A stretch of DNA of 64,000 nt from positions 3,038,001 through 3,102,000 of the forward strand of contig NZ_CP126095.1 in the NCBI RefSeq assembly GCF_030123105.1, in the 5' to 3' direction. A program made the translations under genes and the position numbers. This stretch comes from Paenibacillus sp. G2S3 (GTDB lineage Bacteria; Bacillota; Bacilli; Paenibacillales; Paenibacillaceae). Numbering within the stretch: the stretch's first letter is position 1; each line of letters opens with the position of its first letter. The notes under the pieces were generated by a model. That model made no database searches. It worked only from the letters and a program-made list of their open reading frames with translations, and was not told the DNA's origin. Below are positions 61,998 to 64,000 of the stretch, one piece after another.

Positions 61998-63086
61998 ATG
62001 GCTTTGCCTTGGTTCATTTTCATTACAGTAGCTCTCCTGTTCCTTCTTGCCGTTATCTATGAACGGAATGGTCTGAAAGCGCTTAGCTATACCCGGTACT
62101 TTTCGACTAAGGTCGCTTATGAAGGGGATAACCTTGAGATGATCGAGGAGATCGTTAATGCGAAACTTCTCCCATTACCATGGCTTCGGCTGGAATCTAG
62201 TATTGCCAGAGGTTTGGAATTTGGAAGTCAGGATAATCTCGGCATCAGCACGGGTGAAATCTATCAGAATCATATCAGCTTGTTCTTTCTTAAATCTTAT
62301 CGTCATATTAAAAGGCGTCATCAAGTCACTTGCGAGCGGCGTGGGATATACCGTTTGGAGTCTGTCACAATGACCACTGGAGATCCCTTTGGTTTGATCC
62401 GGAAAAATAAGACTTATCCACTCCAATTAGAGTTATTGGTTTACCCTAATCTGTTGAACCTGGATGATCTTCCACTCCCGATACATAGTTGGCTGGGTGA
62501 ACTTCCAGTAAAAAGATGGATCGTAGAAGATCCTTTCCTGACTGCAGGTATTCGCGAGTATAGCTCAGGAGATTCTTTGGGACTTATAAACTGGAAGGCT
62601 ACAGCACGTACAGGGACTATGCAGGTACATAAGAAAGACTACACTGCGGATTCCAGACTCGTCATTTGCTTGAATATAGAGGACAGTGATTCCATGTGGA
62701 GAGCGGTAACGGATGTAGAACGTATCGAGCAAGGGATAAGGTATGCAGCCACTATCGCCGAATATGCCATGCGTCATGGAATTGAGACGGGATTCATCTG
62801 TAACGGTAGACTGGAGAACGGGGGCGATAGAGACCCTGTTGAAGCAGAACCTATGGCTGAGCTGGAAGACTTGCTAGAGCTGTTAGCTAAGCTGGAGCTA
62901 GACAGAACGCTTCCTATGAGTCGATTGCTAGACCTGCAAGCCGAGAGCGGAATAAGTGATACAGACTTTCTGATCATTAGCTGTCATAGAGGAGCAGAAT
63001 TACAAGAGGCTGCCGACCTCCTAAACTTGCAAGGTAATGGTGTGGAATGGCTGGATATTCCGGAACAGGGGGGAAAGGGCGCATGA
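61998..63086 (+). CDS. DUF58-family protein
   Basis: The 362-residue protein has an N-terminal membrane helix and the DUF58 signature FLTAGIREYSSGDSLGLINW near 182-201. A von-Willebrand-like ending follows. DUF58 proteins form a complex with MoxR ATPases and a membrane transglutaminase-like protein. The frame overlaps the next gene by 4 bases. Confidence 0.9.
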   Translation: MALPWFIFITVALLFLLAVIYERNGLKALSYTRYFSTKVAYEGDNLEMIEEIVNAKLLPLPWLRLESSIARGLEFGSQDNLGISTGEIYQNHISLFFLKSYRHIKRRHQVTCERRGIYRLESVTMTTGDPFGLIRKNKTYPLQLELLVYPNLLNLDDLPLPIHSWLGELPVKRWIVEDPFLTAGIREYSSGDSLGLINWKATARTGTMQVHKKDYTADSRLVICLNIEDSDSMWRAVTDVERIEQGIRYAATIAEYAMRHGIETGFICNGRLENGGDRDPVEAEPMAELEDLLELLAKLELDRTLPMSRLLDLQAESGISDTDFLIISCHRGAELQEAADLLNLQGNGVEWLDIPEQGGKGA

Positions 63087-64000
63087 AACTTCCGTTATCT
63101 GGTTACGTATGGAATACGGTCAAACTCTGGATCCTCTCTATCCTAGAACTATTATTAGTTTTACCTGTTTGGATTTTATTTCAGGTTTATGTTCTGCCCA
63201 AGCAAGTTGAACCTATGTGGCTGACCGCCATACCACTAATATCATTAGTAGGTATTCTGCTACGAAAAAAGTGTAGTGTTAGATGGAAGCAACTGCTGGC
63301 TGCTCTAATCCTTGGGACGGTGATTGGGGCTTTGTCATCAGGAAGTCTGTCTATCGAGAGTCTGCCTTTAGGTGTCGCAGGTTTTATATGCGCTTTTCTC
63401 GGAATGACTGCTGACTCTCGAGATCAGTCCGGTAGGAAGTATTGGATAGGTATTGTAATCTATTTTGTTGCGACCATTGTCTTTGGTAGAATTCCCGATC
63501 TGGAGGAAAGTGTTACACTACTGACCTGGTGCGGTAGTTTGTATCTATTGCTCACACTATTTATTTCTAATAGTAGCTATTTACAATATAGTACGCTTTC
63601 TCAAGAGGGCAAAGCTTTGCCAAAAGGATTACAAAGGAATAACCGTATTTATGTCATTGGTATAGGAATTGTTGCGGCCGTGTTAGCGGCAGGGGTCGGA
63701 AAAGCTATAGGGACACTGCTATGGAATATGGTACGTTCGTTCTTCGGATGGATTAGTAATTTATTCTCTGGGTCAAGTGAGCCGCTACCTCCGCCAGTAG
63801 AACAGCCTCAAGCGAGTCCGGAGCTACCTTTTGTTGGAGATGAAAAGCCTGGTCTACTAGCTGCTATATTAGATGTTGCTTTATATGTTGCTGGAGCTGT
63901 GTTAGTGGGCGTTGCAGCTTATTATGGACTTCGGTGGTTGTACAGAAATGCCGGAGGGAAATTGAAGAGAGCCATGGATGCCTTGCTATCCATGCTACGA
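63083..64000 (+). CDS. Membrane protein of the MoxR-DUF58 operon, cut by the window end
   Basis: The ATG at 63083 overlaps the DUF58 stop. The frame is open to the window edge (306 codons seen). It has several N-terminal hydrophobic helices, a proline-rich loop (PLPPPVEQPQ) and another helix near residues 272-290. The position fits a TgpA/YebA-like or DUF4129-type protein; the transglutaminase core is not in the visible part. Confidence 0.7.
   Translation, partial: MKLPLSGYVWNTVKLWILSILELLLVLPVWILFQVYVLPKQVEPMWLTAIPLISLVGILLRKKCSVRWKQLLAALILGTVIGALSSGSLSIESLPLGVAGFICAFLGMTADSRDQSGRKYWIGIVIYFVATIVFGRIPDLEESVTLLTWCGSLYLLLTLFISNSSYLQYSTLSQEGKALPKGLQRNNRIYVIGIGIVAAVLAAGVGKAIGTLLWNMVRSFFGWISNLFSGSSEPLPPPVEQPQASPELPFVGDEKPGLLAAILDVALYVAGAVLVGVAAYYGLRWLYRNAGGKLKRAMDALLSMLR

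Overview
The window looks like chromosome from an endospore-forming, low-to-moderate GC Firmicute, most likely Paenibacillus or a close relative. The support is a gerA/gerC/gerB-type germination operon, DUF1657 and DUF421 genes, LplB/YtcP-type sugar permeases next to a YesM/YesN-type two-component pair, strong AGGAGG-type ribosome sites, and many TTG and GTG starts. I see no rRNA, tRNA, CRISPR array, phage or complete insertion sequence. The genus is an inference from gene content and style, not from a marker gene.

Layout. 1-5.6 kb: end of an ArsR-type regulator, an MFS exporter, a nuclease lipoprotein, an SDR reductase, a Nudix hydrolase, and a TetR regulator divergent from a CrtC-like protein. 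5.8-13.6 kb: a double P-loop ATPase, azlC-azlD with a MocR-type regulator, a ROK sugar kinase, a SemiSWEET, and assorted small genes. 13.6-24.4 kb: an lmrA/lmrB-like drug-efflux operon, a PadR-SDR operon, a coupled secreted pair that includes a VanX-type dipeptidase, a second 14-TM exporter, and an EamA transporter divergent from a LysR regulator. Two gene-free stretches (13.6-14.0 and 20.5-20.9 kb) carry degenerate short repeats.

24.5-32.8 kb holds carbohydrate genes: a LacI regulator, three Gfo/Idh/MocA oxidoreductases, a ThuA protein, a TIM-barrel isomerase and an AraC regulator. A 169-bp hairpin-forming repeat interrupts them. 32.9-44.0 kb is an accessory-looking run: HAD, GNAT, an APH-fold kinase, a methyltransferase, a PPOX flavoprotein, an S66 peptidase, DUF3024, ClbS-like, TlpA-like, a metallopeptidase broken by an in-frame stop, DUF5071, PhzF and Nudix. 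44.1-48.2 kb is a compact sulfur-relay locus: two TusA-like proteins, two half-size YeeE/YedE membrane proteins, a LysR regulator, and a thioredoxin-reductase-like flavoprotein fused to a thioredoxin domain that has lost one active-site cysteine. 48.5-55.7 kb is a carbohydrate ABC importer (two permeases and a lipoprotein) with a response regulator and sensor kinase, preceded by a cre-like site. 55.7-64 kb has DUF1657 and DUF421-DUF1657 genes, the germination operon, and the start of a MoxR-DUF58-membrane protein operon cut by the window edge.

Most notable items are the sulfur-relay locus, a LacI-family gene that appears to start at AUC just downstream of a perfect 16-bp palindromic operator, the 169-bp hairpin repeat, the DUF421-DUF1657 fusion beside a standalone DUF1657 gene, and the secreted protein coupled to a VanX-type dipeptidase.
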